Shown: in pieces, positions 1 to 11,279 of the stretch
Position numbering within the stretch: position 1 is the stretch's first letter
How the letters are laid out: every line of letters starts with the position of its first letter
NCBI GenBank assembly: GCA_036897095.1
Contig: JAYMSP010002708.1
Span: 1-22,843 of the forward strand
Source: Plantago elongata
Lineage: Eukaryota; Streptophyta; Magnoliopsida; Lamiales; Plantaginaceae
Reading direction: 5' to 3'
DNA length: 22,843 bases
The notes under the pieces: model-generated
What the model saw: the letters and a program-made list of their open reading frames with translations, nothing else
Told to the model about the DNA's origin: nothing
Databases searched by the model: none
Translations under genes and position numbers: made by a program

Positions 1-539
1 GTATTCTCCATATTGCCAGAGCTATTGGTAAGCCGATGGTTACTAAGTTATGCGTGTCATACGGTCAGCTGTAAAATCTCAATTTTGCAATATGTTTCAG
101 GTTCTTAAAAAGAATCGTAGAAGTTCTAGTATTTTCTGAAACATCTCAAAGGCCAAGTTGATTAACTCGTGTTTAGTTCAACATAAAGCTAAATATTTAA
201 CCCTAATATATGAATTTATATGGGACGAAGGGAGTAGATCTTTAGTCGATGAATATTTTAAGATTCAGAAGAGAACCAACATCTTCAATAAAAACGTTTA
301 TGCTCCATTGCTACTTCACAAAGTAGCAGATTTAAGCAAGATATAAAAACAAAAGTAAAAGAACAGGCAAACCCTAATATTACCCAGAAGAGCTTTTACA
401 GGAATACAAGGTTCTCTGGAGAAGAACCTAAAGACTGCTCGACAAAATTTAAGACACAACAACAGACCCCATTCTATTTTGGCTTCTGGTTTTCACAAGG
501 ACTGAGAATCGAATTACATACATACATGCAAACTCTATA
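1..539. other. 3' flank of the SAM-domain gene, no gene seen
   Basis: This stretch lies just downstream of the stop codon of the minus-strand SAM-domain gene and probably includes its 3' UTR. Only short uninformative open frames are present, with no recognisable protein, RNA gene or transposon end. I could not place a clear poly(A) signal. Confidence 0.5.
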
Positions 540-2688
540 TCATGGTTCCAGCTTCAATGAAACAACTCGAGATTGCCTGTTACGTTTTGCAGACTTGATG
601 AATACTACGGAGAGACAACGTGGAGCCCACCACGGCTGACGAACCTTTTGCTCCCCCTTCAAGCAAGCCACTATAGCAAAAGTACGGATCAGAAAGGATT
701 TCAAATTGCATTGCCAGAAAGGAAAATATTAAGAGGTTTTTAAACACCCTGAGCAAACAGGCAGGAATTCCTGAATGTGCATGTCCTTCAGTTAAGATGA
801 GAATGAATGTAGAAAATATTGTCCAACAGTGTCACATATAAATTGCATGTATGCATGACACATCTTGTTAAGACACTTGAACCATATGTGCAGATTATAT
901 TAGAAAAAAAAATCTGAGAACTGTACAATCGTTGCAGTTTTTAAAATTATAACAGCAGACAAAGCAGGCATTAGAAACAAAGGCACCATGCAGTGCAACT
1001 TACTAGTCCCGCCCAAGATGATTTACATGCAAATTATGAAAAGTAAATTGCTCTTTTCACACAGTTTCAACTTATACATCACTGCATGGAACTTCTGTAC
1101 TGGTATCTAAGTTAGTTTAGGTGGTCACAATGAAGTGACTATCCAGACAATACTAGCAAATGGTTGGAATTTTTTTACAAGGAAGGTGTATAACGAATAG
1201 ACTATCACACAGTAAGAAATTTGAACACGATTTCTGAGTGATACTAAGAAGTATAAGAATCTTAACATTTTGAGAGGTTAAAATAAACATACCACTATAA
1301 TTTTGCTGAGATAGAACTAATTGCAGGTTTAACATGCAATTGCAGAGGAACTTCACATATCATAGATTTTATAAGAATGGTCCGGACATGTATCTAGAGT
1401 AGACTACCCTGCAGTAAGAAATTTGAACGCAATTTTCATAGTGATGCTAAGAAGATATCAAGAATCTTAGCATTTTGAGAGTTCAACATAAACCACAACA
1501 ATTGGTTTTGCTAATATAGACCTAATTTCAGGTTTAACATGTTACAAAGTAACTCCATGTATGATAGAGAAAAGGTTGGGTGGAGATGGGAAAGAAAGTT
1601 TGTAGACCTTTTATTCGCCTCAGCTCCTTGCACAAGGTTATAAAATCACCCCATTTCATGTGGCACTTACGGATGAAACGGAGGATCTGTTCGGTTGTAA
1701 ACATTGACATCCCTTCCAAATACTCACCATTGACCCCATTTTCTTTGAAAATTTGGCGATAGTTACCAAGATTTATCTTTTCCAACCACAAGCCAACATC
1801 CTATAAAGAAAAGTGAGGTCAAGTCATTGACAGTTGATAAACTCTTGTTTATAAACTAGCTATCTCCCTATCTTCTTCTCAAGAGTTTAACCATGCCTTG
1901 ACTCCATTATTACAGAAAAACCAAGATGTCAAGATACTATCACGTTCCATCTTTCTTAAATGCTATTACAATGTTTATAGATCCCCAACATACGAGTAAA
2001 CTAGTAAATTCCTAATTCCACAATTTCCCAAAATGGCAGCTACGATAGTTACAGAAGTTAGAATCATAGTGTTCCTATAAAAAATATTGAACTTTATAAA
2101 CAAAATTTATGAACCGGTTGGTTCATTACCTAACCAAAACAAGACTTGCACCGTTTCAAGGTCGTTTGAAATACACAGCCTAGTTCCAAATGACTGAAAC
2201 TTACAAGAATCGGCTCAAACATGCAGAATTCCCCAAACAGTTTCACGACATTAAAAGGTTGTTTGGCCAAGAACTTTAGTTCAGAAAACCGGGTCAAAAT
2301 CACCTAAAATTAACTAAATTTAAGTTTTAATTCTATAACAATCACTCCCTAGCAAACTAACTGAGCACGAAACTAACGCGAGTAAATCCAAATTTTGTAA
2401 ACTTGCTACGGAAATTGAACGATCCAAACACTCAAACATAACCATTTCACATAGACACAATTCATAAAGTCCACAATTCAGATACTTTCTCACAAGCCAG
2501 CTAACGAGTAAACCCAAAACTCCAAAAAATCAATTCTTGAAACAAATACCTAAATTACAGCTAGTAGCTCAAATCCAAAACAGACCCAATTGAACAAGAT
2601 CCACGAAATTGAGAAACAATTTATTTACCTCAACAGTCCAGATAAAGAAATCAAGAGGCTCCGGTGGCTTCTCCTTCCCTATGCTCAT
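540..2688 (-). CDS. SAM-domain protein, plant-specific small family (127 aa, 3 exons)
   Basis: Exons on the minus strand are 2629-2688 (residues 1-20), 1608-1800 (21-84) and 540-670 (85-127). Both introns are GT-AG, the phases join, and the total is exactly 128 codons including the stop. Residues about 14-84 form a sterile alpha motif: after FIWTVEDVGLWLEKI come the helices ending in WGDFITLCKELRRIK. The C-terminal tail (85-127) carries the conserved WWAP motif, a CLSVVF strand and a basic KRNRQSR stretch before a terminal VSLKLEP. This architecture matches the small plant SAM proteins related to Arabidopsis At3g07760 (from memory). SAM domains mediate protein-protein or RNA contacts; the partner and pathway are not known to me. 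The start was chosen because the ATG at 2688 opens exon 1 and gives the family's MSIGKEKPPEPLDFF-type N terminus. Intron 2 (671-1607) holds a tandem duplication. Family call is confident; cellular role is not. Confidence 0.93.
1199..1556. repeat. Tandem duplication, about 157-bp copies at a 202-bp period, in intron 2 of the SAM gene
   Basis: Copy 1 spans about 1199-1355 and copy 2 about 1401-1556. Both share blocks such as AGTAAGAAATTTGAAC (1211 and 1413), an AGAATCTTA-CATTTTGAGAG block and a CAGGTTTAACATG block in the same order. I estimate roughly 75-80 percent identity by eye, with small indels. The duplication is purely intronic: exon 2 begins only about 50 bp beyond copy 2, and I see no exon-derived sequence in either copy. 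Confidence 0.8.
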
Positions 2689-2940
2689 GGCAATTTTGAC
2701 CACTTTTCTGAAACCTAAAAGTGAGAAGTGAGATCACAATAAAGTCGTAAAATACGCAATTACAGTAGGAGCAGAAAGTAACAGAGATGAGTAATTAAGA
2801 TGGTTGGGGAAAAATCGAACCTTTAAAGTTTAATCGGAGCAGAAATGGAAGATGTGAATTTCGTGCACATTTGGTTTTGGTTAGGTGGAGAGAGAGAGAG
2901 ACTGTGTGTGAGTTGAGTGAGTTCGTCTATTGTGGAAGAT
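2689..2940 (-). promoter_or_regulatory. 5' leader and proximal promoter of the SAM-domain gene, possible leader intron
   Basis: Reading the minus strand, a plausible leader intron runs from a donor at 2820 (AAAG|GTTCGA) to an acceptor at 2715 (CTTTTAG|GTTTCAG), 106 bp long. Upstream lies a (GA)n tract at 2888-2901 next to a short (TG)n run at 2903-2910. On the gene's strand these read as a pyrimidine-rich CT/CA stretch, common near plant transcription starts. I see no clear TATA box. The leader intron is inferred only from splice consensus. Confidence 0.45.
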
Positions 2941-3062
2941 GAAAGGGCAAACGGGTCGGGTTAACTTTTGCTTTAGCTTTATCAATTTGGTTGGTTTGGT
3001 CCACTCTCGGCCTAAAAAGTGGGTATATACTCATAACCGATTTTTTTGGGTTTTGTTGCTAT

Positions 3063-3461
3063 TGGTGTTGTTTTTTTTTAACCGAGCCGAGTATTTTGAT
3101 ACTCGAGCTCGAACTCGAACTCAACTGAATCGAAGTCCGGTTCGTTAATAAAATTAGTAAAAGAACAAGTTCGAGTAACATGTAACGAACTCGAGCTTGA
3201 GTTAGAAATCGAAAATATACAAACTTTAACGAACTTTATCGAGTTTTAACGAGGTTTTATCTATAAAAATATTAAAAATATATATAAAAAATTATAATTT
3301 ATTAAAATAATTACATTTAACGAGCTTCATCGAGTCGAGCCGGCTCGACAATGAAATGAGTATAAAATCGAGCTCGAGCTCGGCTCGAAAAAACTTATCG
3401 AAGCGAGCTTTACCGAGCCAAACCAAGCCCTCGGTAAGGCTCGACTCAAAAATCAGCACTA
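3063..3461. mobile_element. hAT-type MITE (399 bp) with an exact 8-bp target-site duplication
   Basis: The element is flanked by an exact 8-bp duplication GTTGCTAT at 3055-3062 and 3462-3469, the length typical of hAT insertions. Its ends are inverted: it starts TGGTGTTGTTTTTT and its other end read inwards is TAGTGCTGATTTTTG, each followed by a GAGCCGAG- or GTCGAGCC-like block. The body is rich in CTCGAG/GAGCTC steps near both ends with an AT-rich centre (about 3240-3320). It has no transposase coding capacity, so it is a non-autonomous element. The perfect duplication suggests it is not very old. Confidence 0.88.
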
Positions 3462-3469
3462 GTTGCTAT

Positions 3470-4998
3470 GACGTGAAATCAATGGTAACTGACTTGAGTT
3501 TAAAGAAGTACGATACTGTTTGATGAAGTTGAATTATTTGAATTTGAGTTAACTTTTGTATGCGTTTTTTAAATAAAAACGTAATTAAGTTGAACTGTAA
3601 TTCTATGGCAAATAAGAACGTAGAGTTTCGGGTTCGAATTGTGTGGATATAAAAAATAACGTTGGCGTACTCCTTCAGAAAGGGTCTGACAGTGTTCAGC
3701 TGAATCAATCGCGTATAGTAGACACCAGTGAAAAAATATTTAAACTAATAGTGTCTGTTTCGAAAAAACTTCGAAGTTAGTATTGGCGTATAATATTAAC
3801 TGAAAAGTTGGAGTAGTGGTGAAGATTTAAAAATTAAAATAAAAGGATAAAAAAGATACTATATTTTTCTTGGCAATATGTAATGTGAGTTTGTTTGTTA
3901 GACGCTATAAAATTATAAATGTATGAAATTATGTGGAAATACGGAGTACATTACTAAATTCGGATACTCTTTTAATTCTATATTTAGTTATTGGATGATG
4001 TTAATCATAATATTTATGTCCGGAAGAATTAGTCAAACCCTTTTATAATCAATAAACATACCATCTGTTTTGATGTTTAGAGTTATAATAATACACAGTA
4101 CGAAGAAATTATGTCGTTCCAGTGTAGTTCTTTATAATTATATTTTTTCAAACAATAATGATTTTCTAATGTTACATCGAATATGAATGTATAAAAAAGT
4201 TTTGATATGCATTGTTTACAATTTCAAATCATTTTTAATATCATTATAAACCCTTTGATAGTTGGGTGATTTTTTCTTTGTGATAAATTTCATTACTCCA
4301 TCCTAGGATTGCTCTATCATCATATGGCCATTTGATAAATCCCAATGATTATCTACACAAGTTGGATATCCATCAAGCAAACAACTGTTTCATCAACCGC
4401 CAAGACAACTAGAACCCATAATAACCTCTTGGTTCTTGTTTGAGTCAACTTACTTCAGTTTCAGTCATGAAAGTCGGACCCCTCCCCATTTCACGGGATC
4501 TAGAATCCCTTAGCCATTAATGATTGGCATACCTTGTGATTAACAGCTATTAAGAGGCCCATGTTGGTTGTTATAGATACGTCAGCCATTAGAAAGATTG
4601 AATAATCATTCACTCCTGGAGAAAATTATTAGAAAATGTACAAAAAGGAAGAGTCTTAATTAACAACAAACACTAAACACACAACCCATGTGAGCTTTCT
4701 CATAAATTGCACATCACCTGTAGCTCATAGGGACCAAATATCACAAAAGCAGTTGAGCCACATCAATCACCAAACTCTCTTCTAAAAGAAACCTCGATCT
4801 GCCCCACCACTAAGTGCACTTTACCCAGTTCAAATGATCAGCACATAGAATCCAAGAACGAGGATTAAATCAGCAGCTGGTTAGTAGAAGCAAAAAGCAG
4901 TGGTTGCAATTTGCAAACAACCAGAAGGGACTAAAACCCGAAGGAGAGACGATAAGTTACTAACAAAAAGTCTCACGGGAAGACTAGTAGGTGAATTC
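3470..4998. other. Intergenic DNA and likely VPS11 3' UTR
   Basis: No credible coding region is present. At 3627-3636 GGGTTCGAAT resembles a pol III B-box and could be a SINE trace, but I found no convincing A-box or poly(A) tail. The part nearest 4998 is the downstream side of the minus-strand VPS11 gene and should contain its 3' UTR; I could not place a clear AATAAA signal there. Confidence 0.5.
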
Positions 4999-7900
4999 TT
5001 AGAAGTTGCCGTTGGAATAATCGCTGTTTGACTGAGTATCAGCGGGTCCTTTGCTAGTCTTACTGATGATTCCTTTGCCAAAATACTTGGCAATAACGGA
5101 AAATCCGTCCTTTGAGGACCTGACTTGGTTGTAAAAGAGATCTGGGTTTTTGGAATTCTGCTCTAAGCTTCTCTTCATTTCTAGAACAGTTCGGTATTCG
5201 GGAGCACACTCAGGGCATTCTTTCTCATTGTCACCCAGACAGTGCTGGTGGAACGAGTGCATACACATGAAGTGCACTGCAGGAAGATCCAGGGTAAATG
5301 TGCAAGCAGTGCACTTGCTTAGCTGGAATATCCTTGCATTTGTTCTAAGGTCCTGGACTTCTTTTCTCATGGCTGATGATTCTTCCTGCAAATAATTAAC
5401 AGAGTTGATATCATTCATAACGAAAGATTACCTGAAATAATACAATCAACAGTTTGAGATAGTCTCCCATATAAAACTCGAAGTCATGTTCATCTTATCG
5501 TTGACCAAGAGTTGAACATAAACAATGACGATGAGCCCAAAGCTTAAGCAACTTACCAAAAGCTATGAAGTATAAACACTAATAAATTTGCATTTTTTCC
5601 ATTTTACTACTAAGATGACAAAATTTGCACCAATCTAATGAGCAAAATGATGTATCTTAAGGGTTTTCTAATCGCCTTACCTAAGACAAGCATTCATGCT
5701 GCCACTGATCACCAATACAACTAGATCAAGCATTGAGTCAATCTCCTTTAGTACATGTCCAATATCAATAACACTGTAGCACTGGGCGTTGGGGCCAGGT
5801 ATTCAGACACCCAACCCAATTGGAATTTGATACTACTTCGGATTTTAAGAAGCAAACTTACATCTTATTTCTGACCACAAATTGAGTTAATAAATTCTCC
5901 CAAACAAACCCAAAAGCTAACCTGTACCTTGCCATTTTTGGTTTCCTCTTCCCCCACCCAATCTTAAAAAATTCCAGCCACTTCCCACCGGCGGGGCAGA
6001 TTAACTGCCTGGCGCTGTGGAGTGGAATTGGAATCCACCAAATCTACCGTTCTCATGGCGGATTGATTCAGATTCAAATCAGAATATTGTTGGACAATCA
6101 ATAACATCAACAGTTCCTCTCATCCCCCAGAACTGAGTCGGTTTCTCTTACATATACAATTAAGAGAATGGTATGTAGAGCAATTTATACATTGCCATGG
6201 TGAGATCTTTATGGGAAGTTCAGCCAGTTGAAGGATTTTAGATTGTGGACCACTTCAATTGATGACGTAATAAAAACAAACTAGGCCACAGATTTTTGGG
6301 TACCCCAAAAATTCGGGTATATGTCTGGGTACCCAAATCAAAACCAGCCTGATTACCCAAACCCGAAAAACCCATTACCCGTCCCAAGCACTACATTAGT
6401 CACATACTACCTTCACCTCTAGAGGGGCCTGACTCAATTTCACTTTCTTACGCCGTATTTACATCTAATCTGATTGATCTAAATGTGAATATATCCAAAC
6501 AATATGTACAAGAATATATGATGTCCACATTTGAATTAGAGATCCAAAAGTCAAAGAAACAGGGTAGAAAACCACAGGACCATGTGACAGCCTTAATTAG
6601 ATTAAGTTGCTTAATGTTCCAGAAGAAACTTTTGAGAACCAGGTACCTTAACAGAATATAAACTCCAAAAATCAAACGAAACAGAGGGAGTAACAGTGAA
6701 ATCCGATTGGCTTTTTAAAGCCACAGTCATGTGTACTATTTTTGGTATATGTCCAGTTAGGGGATGAAGTACTGAGGTATAACCAAAGGTAGTTTACTTC
6801 CTATAGACCATGCTTCTTGGAGCAAGCTCAAATATGTGTGGAACATGCCCAATATCAATTAGGTCACGAATTTATATAGAATCTCAAAGGTGACTACCTT
6901 CACTATTGAAGCATAAATTGAAGTCTAAAATCACTAAACACACAGTTAAACTTTTTATTTCAACTTAAGAAAAAAAAAAAGAAGCAGGGAGAAGATGATC
7001 CATGTAAAGAAAGGAATATATAAAGAGATACAAAAAAAAAAAACTGACCTGATACGTCTCAATAGCTACCCGGTCCTCCTCAATAATCTTTGACTCCTGT
7101 TCCAGCTTTCGAGCTATGTAATCTTTAATTACAGACAATGTAAGACATGGGTTTCTTGACAGTGTTTGAAGAACTATAATTGGGGGCAAGATATCATCTC
7201 TTTCAATGTAAGTCAAAACTTGTTTAACTTCTTTCGAGCAATCTTCTCCAAGCTCACCAAAGTATTTCAACAAATCTGCCCAAAGAGTTGCGTCACCACC
7301 TTTACCAGAGTCCCCGAGTCTTTTGCAACATGCAATTAAACCTTCATGATCATGTGCCTGCATATAGCAGGCAATTACCTCTTTATAAAGCTTCAGTTTC
7401 TCATATAGATACAAGCGACCTTCTTTAAATGTGTTCATCTCACACAGCATGATAGCGAGTTCAACATCATACAATGCCTGCTCCTGTTTAGATGGCCATG
7501 CATTTTTAAGCAAAATTAATCCCTTCTGATACCTCTCCAAGCGATCTTTTTCCCTATCATCGTCTTTCTGATCTGATTTCATTTTTCCATTAGATTCTGT
7601 CCTCAAAACTGAAGCGGCACGTGATCCACTAGCCGTCCTAAGGTCACCATTTTCATTGATGTTTACCATCGAAAGATCATGAGACAAATAAAGCTCCAAG
7701 AGTGTGTTATTAATTTCAACTTGAGCAGGCGAATCTTTCACTTTGTCCGTGTACTTTTCCAGAAATTCCATGAGCGACTGTGGATGGTGTACAAAGATAT
7801 TAAGAAAATCAACTGGAGAAGGCAACATGGATAAAAAGGTACTGTTCTTGGCTGATTCTCCTTCTTCAGTACAAAGCCTCATCAGTATCTTAATTGTTTC

Positions 7901-10900
7901 CTTTGGTTTGTGCTCAATCAAAATTTTCCCATACTCTTTAACAGTCGCCCCAGCCTGACTTGGTTCAAGGCTCTTTATATAATCCAATGCTTCATCATAC
8001 CTATCTAGGTCTTCAACTAAAATCTTCAAGTACAGTTCATGTCTCCCAGACTTCTTGGCAACATACATAGCATGTTCGTGGTAATTGGCAGCTCGGCATA
8101 CTCTAATTGCAGTTTCAACATCAAATTTATGTTCCCCGATCCCATCCTCACCTTTGATGAATAAGTTAAGCTTCTCGACATCTTTCAGTTTGGTATAACA
8201 ATTTAACAAAAGAGTGGTATGATCTTTCGTAGCAAGACCCTTTTCATGTAACTTCTCCAAGTAGTTCGTCAGGTTATAGATTCTCTGAGCGTCCAGAAAC
8301 TTTTGTATGACATAAGAAGGCTCTAAATGTCCAATAGTGTGAATATACTGAGCCATTGCTTCATCATATTCTTGCTTTCCATATAGATGATCTGCATACT
8401 TTCTTAGCACCTCTGCAGTCGCAACTGCATCAGCTTGCTGGCTCTGGACAAGATTAATAGCAACGGGGTAAAGATTCTTCTTGAAAAGCATATCTAACTT
8501 GCTTTCCATATCCTTCTCCACAGCAAAAAGAGCTGACTTGTTGGCCATTATCAGCACTATGTTACCCCACTCACAAAGCATATGAGAAACTTCGTCAACT
8601 ATGATGCTGTGAGCTATCAGACGGTTCTTAAGATCATACACATTGAAAGTATTCTTGCCAGTTCTTTGATCAGCAATGACACATAATAGGTATCCACGAA
8701 ACCAGCCAAGGAACTTTTTCTCTCCCTCAAAGGCCCAACATGGGCCTCGTCCATCAACTTCATAGAAATAGACAGCTTCAGGCCGTCCAATTATCAGTTC
8801 CTGATTCCGGGAAAATTCACAAAAATATCAATACAAGCCTCATCAGATATATTACAGGAGTGTTTTTAATACTTAGGTTAAGTAAGCACAAAGCTGCTTT
8901 TGGAGTGTTCTGAAATGTTTTGCTTGAAATAGTTCAACTGAAGTTAGACGAAGGTTTGAGCTGCTTCTTCTTCTCAGTGTAAACTGCAATAATTTCATTG
9001 TCCATTCAGAGACTTTACAGTTTTACTATTACTCTAGATTTTCTGTCAAGCTAACGTCGTGCAGCATTCATATATTCTATTTTCTCACGCTATTGGACCA
9101 TTTATTGGATACTTAATTTGTAGAACCAGTTTTCGAGAAGTTCAATGGCAAATATTCAAACTGATTGACTATTTTATGCAAACACTACCTAATTTTTTAA
9201 AACTTATTTTCCACAACTCATATCATCTGCAAAATAAGTCGAAAACACTCCCTAAACATAAAAAAGAAGTAACAAGAGCAGCTTACCCCGCGATCATTCA
9301 TGGCTACACTAGCAGTTTCAGATCCAATCAGATCAAGTGTCTGTCCAGTAGGTGCTTGAGTGTGCAAGTTAAACAAGCTCACTGAGCTTGGAGTAACAGC
9401 AAATAGCAGCAAGGCCTGACCATCCACACGGAAACCAAGACCAGTGATAGCTGAGCCTGTTTTGCCTGATTGACTTTTATCCACCTCAAGCTTGAATCTC
9501 TTAATCCTTTCCCGAGCAATATCGCCTTGAATGCAATAAATATTACCATTATCTAGTCCAAGTGCAATAAATATAATCGGTGGAGCATCCTCAAAAACTG
9601 CAAAATAGGTGATCTGCAGGAAAATTAACAGATCATCATCTTATAGTCCACACACTAACTAAATTCAAGGCAGCTCCATTAAAAAAAGACAGTAGGAATT
9701 TCCTTGAATTCCAAATACAATCTGTGTAAACCACAAGTGCTGAAAGTTGAACCCTATGCATAAACTTTACCTTTGCTTCAGGAAACTGGCTTGTGAATAT
9801 TCGCAAGATCTGAAGGCATTCAGGACTTGATGAGCTCGAACCCTCATCTTGCCTCTTGTCAAGGTCAAAAACCTTTAAACAAATTGCCGATTGCTGAGGC
9901 GGTATTTGCTCATCCTCTCCTACCGTCAATAAGAAGTTCCTTTGCTGATCACACCAGCATATAATAACTCGAACAGTTAAAGACAACCACAAATAAACTA
10001 GCATGGCTACAATCAGATAGTCATAGCTAAATATAATCAAACAGCAAGTATGTAGCGTTAACATTTCATCTTCATAAGGCTAATCAAAACTAATCCATCT
10101 AAAACTCACAGTTCCAATAGGTTACAGAATCATACAACTCATGAAAACAGCTACAGAGTAATAACTCAAACAGTATAAAAAAAACACAAGTAAACTAGCA
10201 CAACTACAATCAGCTAGTCATAGATGAACATAATCAAACAACAAGTACGTATAGGTTTCAGAATCATACAACTCATGAAAATAGTCACAGAGTAATAACT
10301 CAAACAGTGTAAGCACAAACACAAATCAACTAGCACGACTCCGATCAACCAGTCATGAAGCTAAGCACATTCAAACAACAGGTAAACCAAATTAACATTT
10401 GATCTTCATTTCATAAAAGCTAAGAGAAACTACTCCAAGTAAAACTCACAATTCAAACCGTATAAACACAAACACAAATCACCTAGCATGACTACGATCA
10501 GCTAGTAATGAAGCTAAGCATATCCAAACAACAATCGCATAGTAATAACTCAAACAACATAAGCACAAACACGAATCAACTAGCACGACTACGATCAGCT
10601 AGTCATGAAGCTAAGCATATCCAAACAACAGTCGCATAGTAATAACTCAAACAGCGTAAGCACAAACACGAATCAACTAGCACGACTACGATCAGCTAAG
10701 TATAATCAAACAGCAAGTAAGCCGAATGCCGAATTAACATTTGATCTTCATGTCATAAAGCTAATCGAAACTACTCCAAGTAAAACGAACATTTAGAATA
10801 TACCACAGTCATACAACTCAGACAAACAGGCACAGGTAAAGCTGAGAATGAGTAAAATACCTTGAGTTGCTGAAGGAATCGAACGGATGAGGAATGTGCA

Positions 10901-11073
10901 GGGAAAGAGTACTGAAGCTGGAAACCACGATCGAGGAGCGAAACGACGCCGTCATGAGTGCCGAGCACGATCCTTCCTCTGCCGCTGGAGCAACACTGGA
11001 TTTCGCCGGCGATTTCGTCGGGAATTGCGGTCTTCTTCTCCTCGAAGAATTCGAATTTTCTCCATTGATACAT
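4999..11073 (-). CDS. VPS11: VPS11, RING-H2 core subunit of the HOPS/CORVET vacuolar tethering complexes (950 aa, 5 exons)
   Basis: Exons on the minus strand are 10861-11073 (residues 1-71), 9771-9944 (72-129), 9287-9613 (130-238), 7049-8800 (239-822) and 4999-5385 (823-950). All introns are GT-AG and phase 0, totalling 951 codons with the stop. The N-terminal half (MYQWRKFEFF start, GRIVLGTHDGVVSLLDR, GLDNGNIYCIQGD, GRPEAVYFYEVDGRGPCWAF) is the beta-propeller. The large fourth exon continues into an alpha-solenoid with a clathrin-heavy-chain-type repeat. Residues 847-882 form a RING-H2: C847-x2-C850-x12-C863-x-H865-x2-H868-x2-C871-x7-C879-x2-C882, all ligands present. The C-terminal EYRTVLEMKRSLEQN segment is the VPS11 C-domain. 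In the family, VPS11 bridges the class C core and tethers endosomal and vacuolar membranes for fusion; loss is severe in plants. Length is close to Arabidopsis VPS11 (about 930 aa). The copy looks intact. Confidence 0.97.
5777..6393. mobile_element. Probable old hAT-type MITE in VPS11 intron 4
   Basis: VPS11 intron 4 spans 5386-7048. Within it, the left edge reads TAGCACTGGGCGTTGGGG followed by an ACACCCAACCC block. The right edge, read inwards, is TAGTGCTTGGGACGGG followed by GGGTAATGGGTTTTTCGGG. Such GGGT/ACCC-rich ends with a TAGTGCT terminus are usual for plant hAT MITEs, and TAGTGCT also ends the element at 3063-3461. Several GGGTACCC-type blocks lie at 6297-6340. I could not find a matching 8-bp target-site duplication, so the borders are approximate and the element may be rearranged. 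Otherwise the intron shows nothing I recognise. Confidence 0.45.
9961..10790. repeat. Compound tandem array filling VPS11 intron 1 (97-bp core unit)
   Basis: Intron 1 spans 9945-10860 and is almost wholly repeats. The main unit contains AGTAATAACTCAAACA, then an ACTAGCACGACTACGATC block, then a GTCATGAAGCTAAGC block; the second block recurs near 9996, 10192, 10328, 10481, 10577 and 10674. The last three are spaced 97 bp apart with near identity (for example AGTAATAACT at 10541 and 10638). Two other modules are interspersed: a TTAACATTT-ATCTTCAT-type block (near 10058, 10393 and 10736) and an AATCATACAACTCATGAAAA block (near 10128 and 10261). Divergence rises toward the low-coordinate side, suggesting recent expansion on the high-coordinate side. 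No coding content. Confidence 0.85.
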
Positions 11074-11279
11074 TCTTATTATTCGATGAATAAACTCGAA
11101 TTGTTAAGGAATAGACGTTCAAGTGTAGACCTGCAAATTTGGCAGGTGCTTATGATATGAGATTGATTGAATCGGAGGAGGAGACAGTGGGTGGGTCACG
11201 GCGGTGATGGGAGAAACGTGTTGCGTTTTAGTGAGTAGCGGTGTCTGTTCATATATTCTTAGACTCTTAGACCTCTGAT
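11074..11279 (-). promoter_or_regulatory. VPS11 5' leader and proximal promoter
   Basis: This is the short single-copy stretch upstream of the VPS11 start codon before retroelement remains begin. It includes a GC-richer block at about 11175-11225 that is likely leader or core promoter. I see no clear TATA box at a definite distance, which is common for housekeeping genes. No splice-like leader intron is evident. Confidence 0.4.

Noticed and set aside
158-346. A 62-codon open frame on the plus strand near the window start
   Set aside because: No conserved motif, and it lies in the 3' flank of the SAM gene on the opposite strand.
3622-3645. GGGTTCGAAT as the B-box of a tRNA or SINE
   Set aside because: No matching A-box at the right distance, no cloverleaf and no poly(A) tail could be found.
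9961-10790. The repeated units in VPS11 intron 1 as a CRISPR-like array
   Set aside because: Whole 97-bp units are repeated without unique spacers, the host is a plant, and the array lies inside an intron.
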